Shown: in pieces, positions 60,874 through 64,000 of the stretch | Numbering within the stretch: position 1 is the first letter of the stretch | Layout of the letters: the number at the start of each line of letters is the position of its first letter | Source of the DNA: Mycobacteriales bacterium | Lineage (GTDB): Bacteria; Actinomycetota; Actinomycetes; BP-191 | Length of the DNA stretch: 64,000 nucleotides | Assembly: GCA_035714365.1 (NCBI GenBank) | Contig: DASTMB010000098.1 | Span: forward strand, 1 to 64,000 | Direction: 5' to 3' | Position numbers and translations under genes: made by a program | Notes under the pieces: model-generated | The model's database searches: none | What the model saw: the letters and a program-made list of their open reading frames with translations, nothing else | What the model was told of the DNA's origin: nothing

Positions 60874-61028
60874 CGTACGAGACCGCGCGGCTGCTCGAGG
60901 AGGTCTCGTACGTCGCCTACCACTTCCACTGGCCGCTGGAAGACATCCTCGACCTCGAGCACGCGGACCGCGGACGGTTCGTCGCGGAGATCGGCCGCCT
61001 CAACGAGCGCGCGCTCCGGGGGCGGTGA
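60870..61028 (+). CDS. Small eCIS protein (DUF6760-like)
   Basis: 52 residues: YETARLLEEVSYVAYHFHWP then LEDILDLEHADRGRFVAEI. Such tiny helical proteins follow the baseplate-type gene in many eCIS and phage-tail-like clusters. Role unknown, probably structural or chaperone. GTG start overlaps the previous stop (GTGA). Confidence 0.78.
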   Translation: MTYETARLLEEVSYVAYHFHWPLEDILDLEHADRGRFVAEIGRLNERALRGR

Positions 61029-61034
61029 CGCCGC

Positions 61035-62900
61035 GTGGGCATCCTCGGGCGGCGGCCGCCCGGCGCGCCTGAGACCGCGCCGGCGCCGGAGCCCCCCGCG
61101 TGGCGGTCCGCGGCGCCCGTGCAACGCGTCGTCGGTGACGCGGACCTGGTGACGGAGCCCGAGGCGTTCCGCGACGACCTCGCCACCTGGCGGAACCCGT
61201 CGTTCGACCGGCCGCTCGGCCACCTGGTCAGCCCGGACGCGCCGTCCGGGATCGTGCACGGGCTGGCGCTGCCCGCCGCGCCCGCGCCGGTGAGCGGCGC
61301 CGACCTGCCGCCGCCGCGCGCATGGTGGCGACGCGAACGGCCGCCGGTCGCCGTGCAGCGCGCCGTCGCGGCGGACGTGGCGGCCGACGGTGAGGTGGCC
61401 GCGCCGGTGGCGGACGAGCCCGCCGTGGCCGAGGTGGTCGTGGCCGAGCCGGTCGTAGCCGGGACGGTGCCGGCCGGGCCGGTGGGCGCCGAGCCGTTGG
61501 TCGCGGGGACCGCCGCCGGGGACGGTGCCGGCGAGGCGGCGGTGCCGCGCGCGCCGGAGGCGGTGCGGGAGGTGCCGCGGGAAGCGGTGCGGGAGGTGCC
61601 GCGGGAGGCGCGGGTGGCCGACGCGCCGGAGGCCGCGCCGGCCGGCCCGCCGGTCCGGCCGCTGTCGGCCCTGCCGGTGACCCTGCCGGTGGCACCGCCG
61701 GTGGTGCAGCGGGTCGCGGAGCCGGCGGCGGCGACGCCGTTCGCGGCGCCGGCCGGAGTGGGCGGGGGCACGGAGATGGGGGTCGCGGGCGCGCTGCCGG
61801 AGCCCGTCCCGGAGCCGGTGGTGGCGCCGTTGCCGGCGCCCGCGCCGCGACCCGCGAACGACGTCGCGGTGCTCCCGCGCCCAGACCTGCCGGTACCCGG
61901 CCCGGTCGCGGAGGTGGCCGCCCTGCCCCGCCCCGCTGCGCCGGCAACGACCCCGGTCGTGCAGCGCGCGACCGACGTACCGGTGGTGCGGCGGACGCCC
62001 GCGCTCCAGGAGGCCGCCGTTACTCCGGTCACGCAGCGCGCGACCGAGGTCCCGGTGCCGCCTCCCGCGATGCCCGTCGTGCAGCGCGCGACCGAGGTGC
62101 CGGTGCCGCCCGCCGCGATGCCCGCGCCCCGGCCGGTACGGCTCGGGCTCGGCGCACCGTTGCCGGAGGCGGTCGCGCCGCTGGTGGGGGAGCCGGAGGT
62201 GACGGTCCAGCGCAGCGTCGAGCACCCGCCCGCCGGGGACGCGGAGCCGTTCGCCGCCGAGCCGCACCGGGACCCGCCGGCCGAAGCGCCGGTACGGCCG
62301 TTGCCGCCCGCACCCCGGGTGCCGGCCGCGCCGGCGAGTGTGCGGCGCGAGGCACCGCTGCCCGCCCCGGTGCCGGTGGCGGTGCGGCCCGCGGTGCCGG
62401 TCGTGCAGCGCGCGCCGGCGGAGCCCGCGTTGCCGGAGGTCGCGCTCGTGGGGACGCGGGCGTTGCGGCCGCTGGTCGACCTCCCGCCGGACCTCCCGCC
62501 GGACCCCGCCCCGGCCGCCGCGCCGCCGCCCCTGACGCCGCTCCGCCCCGCAGCCGCGCCAACGCTCCAACGAGCCGCGACCGCGCCGGTGCGTCCCGTC
62601 GCGGTCCAGCGCGACGCCGCGGACCCGCTCCCGCCGCCCGCCCCGCCACCCCCGGAGCCCGCCCCCGAGCCGCCGCCCGAGCCGGCCGCCGAGATGCCCG
62701 CACCGCCCGCCGCGGCACCCGCGCCCGCGCCCGCCACCCCCGGTCCGGCCGCGGCAACGCCCGACGCGGCGGTTGGCGCGTCGCCGACCGACATCGACGC
62801 GCTGGTGCGCCGGCTCTACGACCCGCTCGCGCGCCGCCTCCGCGCCGAGCTCCGCCTCGGCCGGGAACGCGCCGGCCACTCCCTCGACCTCCGCCACTGA
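61035..62900 (+). CDS. Pro/Ala-rich VQR-repeat protein of the eCIS cluster
   Basis: 621 residues of very low complexity, mostly Pro, Ala, Val and Glu, so largely disordered. A folded start (about 1-75, with LATWRNPSFDRPLGHLV) and a short helical end (about 580-621, RRLYDPLARRLRAELRLGRERAG) frame the disordered part. About ten [VLT]QR tags are spread through it (PVQRV, VVQRAT, VTQRAT, TLQRAA), like those in the DUF4157 and effector proteins. Position between tube genes suggests a structural or cargo-handling role, such as a scaffold or tape-measure-like element. GTG start. Confidence 0.7.
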   Translation: MGILGRRPPGAPETAPAPEPPAWRSAAPVQRVVGDADLVTEPEAFRDDLATWRNPSFDRPLGHLVSPDAPSGIVHGLALPAAPAPVSGADLPPPRAWWRRERPPVAVQRAVAADVAADGEVAAPVADEPAVAEVVVAEPVVAGTVPAGPVGAEPLVAGTAAGDGAGEAAVPRAPEAVREVPREAVREVPREARVADAPEAAPAGPPVRPLSALPVTLPVAPPVVQRVAEPAAATPFAAPAGVGGGTEMGVAGALPEPVPEPVVAPLPAPAPRPANDVAVLPRPDLPVPGPVAEVAALPRPAAPATTPVVQRATDVPVVRRTPALQEAAVTPVTQRATEVPVPPPAMPVVQRATEVPVPPAAMPAPRPVRLGLGAPLPEAVAPLVGEPEVTVQRSVEHPPAGDAEPFAAEPHRDPPAEAPVRPLPPAPRVPAAPASVRREAPLPAPVPVAVRPAVPVVQRAPAEPALPEVALVGTRALRPLVDLPPDLPPDPAPAAAPPPLTPLRPAAAPTLQRAATAPVRPVAVQRDAADPLPPPAPPPPEPAPEPPPEPAAEMPAPPAAAPAPAPATPGPAAATPDAAVGASPTDIDALVRRLYDPLARRLRAELRLGRERAGHSLDLRH

Positions 62901-62914
62901 CCGGGAGCCCCGCC

Positions 62915-63352
62915 ATGACCGCCGACCTCGACCCCGCCGTCAGCGTCTGCTTCGTCGTCAAGATCGACGACGTGGACCTCGGCGCGTTCAACTCGTGCGA
63001 GGGGCTCGGCTGCGAGGTCGTCATGGAGCAGCGCGAGGAGGGCGGCAACAACGGGTTCGTCTGGCAGCTCCCGACCCGGATCAAGTACCCGAACATCAAG
63101 CTCAGCCGACCGCTCACGAAGGACACCGAGAAGGTGGCGAAGTGGTTCGCGAGCGTCGCCACCGGCGCCGGGCGCAAGACCGGCCAGATCCAGGCGATGA
63201 CGGTCGACGGCACGGTGGTCGCCCAGTGGGGGCTGCTCGACGTGGTGCCGGTGCGCTGGACCGGCCCGTCGCTGAACCCGGACAGCCCGAAGGTCGCGAC
63301 GGAGACGATCGAGGTGGCGCACCACGGGTTCGTCGAGGCGGGGCGGGCGTAG
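62915..63352 (+). CDS. eCIS inner tube protein 2
   Basis: 145 residues of the same tube family as the first: CFVVKIDDVDLGAFNSCEGLGCEV, KYPNIKLSRPLT and VKIxx-type barrel strands. Second tube paralogs usually sit at the baseplate end and start tube polymerisation. Two Cys residues near the N-terminus are unusual. ATG with CGGGAG; the stop shares a base with the next start. Confidence 0.92.
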   Translation: MTADLDPAVSVCFVVKIDDVDLGAFNSCEGLGCEVVMEQREEGGNNGFVWQLPTRIKYPNIKLSRPLTKDTEKVAKWFASVATGAGRKTGQIQAMTVDGTVVAQWGLLDVVPVRWTGPSLNPDSPKVATETIEVAHHGFVEAGRA

Positions 63353-64000
63353 TGGCGTCGCCGATCGCGTTCACGGCGGCCGGGGCGCCCGCGTCGGGGG
63401 CCGGCGGCCGGCCGAAGCTGGAACGCGCCTTCCTCGAGCTGCGCGACCCGCCGGTCGACAAGGGCAGCCTCCAGCCGGGTCCGCAGCGTGGGCGGATCGA
63501 CTTCCAGTTCAACCCGAAGGAGCTCGCCGTCGGGAAGTCGGCGAAGTGGAGCCGCGACGCGCAGAAGGGGAGCAAGAAGAGCGGCGTCCCGGAGTTCAAG
63601 GGCGCGGAGCCGAGCAAGGTGACGTTGGAGATGTTCCTCGACGCCTCCGACACGCAGGACGACCGGGTGGTGCAGACGGTCGAGAAGCTGTTCGCCTGCT
63701 GCGTCCCGACGGACGAGAGCCACGAGAAGAAGAAGGGCAGCCCGCCGTGGGTGGTGTTCCACTGGGGCGGGCTGACCGGGTTCACGGCCTACGTGTCGTC
63801 GGTGCAGGTGAAGTACTCGCTGTTCACGCCGGGCGGCATGCCGATCCGCGCGACGGCGACGGTGACGATCGAGGAGATCAGCGGCGAGCAGCCGGCGCAG
63901 AACCCGACGTCCGGCGGCCCCGCGCGGCGGGTGCACCGGGTCGTCACCGGCGACTCGCTCGCGTCGATCGCCTGGCGCGAGTACGGCGACGCCGCGATGT
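63352..64000 (+). CDS. LysM-containing tube-initiator protein (Pvc7/Afp7-like), partial
   Basis: 216 codons visible; the gene runs off the window. RIDFQFNPKELAVGKSAKW, VTLEMFLDASDTQDD and WGGLTGFTAYVSSVQVKYSLF match the CIS tube protein family. The last residues, HRVVTGDSLASIAWREYGD, are the start of a LysM domain. In related systems this protein joins tube and baseplate. GTG start overlaps the tube stop. Spike, baseplate wedge and tape-measure genes are expected just beyond the edge. Confidence 0.88.
   Translation, partial: MASPIAFTAAGAPASGAGGRPKLERAFLELRDPPVDKGSLQPGPQRGRIDFQFNPKELAVGKSAKWSRDAQKGSKKSGVPEFKGAEPSKVTLEMFLDASDTQDDRVVQTVEKLFACCVPTDESHEKKKGSPPWVVFHWGGLTGFTAYVSSVQVKYSLFTPGGMPIRATATVTIEEISGEQPAQNPTSGGPARRVHRVVTGDSLASIAWREYGDAAM

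Noticed and set aside
48445-64000. Interpretation as a prophage tail region
   Set aside because: No integrase, terminase, portal, capsid or lysis genes; DUF4157, Pvc16-like and AAA+ genes point to eCIS.
1-64000. Search for tRNA, rRNA, CRISPR arrays and replication origin
   Set aside because: No TPsiC-loop-like text, no spaced direct repeats and no DnaA-box cluster were noticed.

Overview
This window comes from a very GC-rich, gene-dense bacterial chromosome, almost certainly an actinobacterium (Actinomycetia). The signs are pervasive GTG/TTG starts, genes joined by 1 to 4 nt stop/start overlaps, many -10-like hexamers lying 5 to 7 nt before a start codon (leaderless style), a TipA-type MerR regulator, a class E-like sortase, a crotonyl-CoA carboxylase/reductase and a Streptomyces-like contractile injection cluster. 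Genus cannot be set from the sequence alone. No rRNA, tRNA, CRISPR array or replication origin was seen.

Layout. 0-2 kb: the tail of an IS481-type transposase and two secreted or anchored proteins. 2-6.4 kb: a three-gene operon for cyanophycin turnover (cyanophycinase, isoaspartyl peptidase, cyanophycin synthetase). 6.5-8.9 kb: a divergent ArsR / CadI-ArsI metal or metalloid pair with two operator-like dyads, a TipA-like regulator and a HisN-type phosphatase. 8.9-12.4 kb: a sortase with two cupredoxin proteins that end in sortase-like signals. 12.4-20.2 kb: small conserved proteins, hydrolases, an SDR, an MFS transporter, a zinc alcohol dehydrogenase, an AI-2E-type exporter and a GNAT protein. 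20.2-27.6 kb and 31.3-33 kb: acyl-CoA metabolism (Ccr, methylmalonyl-CoA epimerase, thiolase, MeaB, and an acyl-CoA mutase with isobutyryl-CoA mutase residues). 33.8-37.6 kb: an ABC-2 exporter operon. 37.6-46.9 kb: a thioredoxin-TPR protein, then the glycogen-to-trehalose genes glgX/treX, treY, treZ and malQ. 47-48.2 kb: a secreted beta-propeller protein.

48.4-64 kb: the 5' part of an extracellular contractile injection system (eCIS). It holds a LuxR regulator, a Pvc16-like DUF4255 protein, an AAA+ ATPase, a zinc-ribbon/PASTA membrane protein, a DUF4157 protein, a 1125-residue putative effector with a C-terminal deaminase-like motif set, sheath, tube, baseplate-type proteins, a Pro/Ala-rich VQR-repeat protein, a second tube protein and a LysM tube-cap protein cut by the window end. 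CTGCCCG dyads upstream of the regulator and between effector-side genes look like cluster-specific control sites.

The most notable points are the deaminase-tipped cargo and the peptide tag it shares with the DUF4157 protein, the CTGCCCG sites, the sortase-cupredoxin locus, the intact cyanophycin operon, and a pair of matching double-palindrome elements, one of which lies inside a coding sequence.
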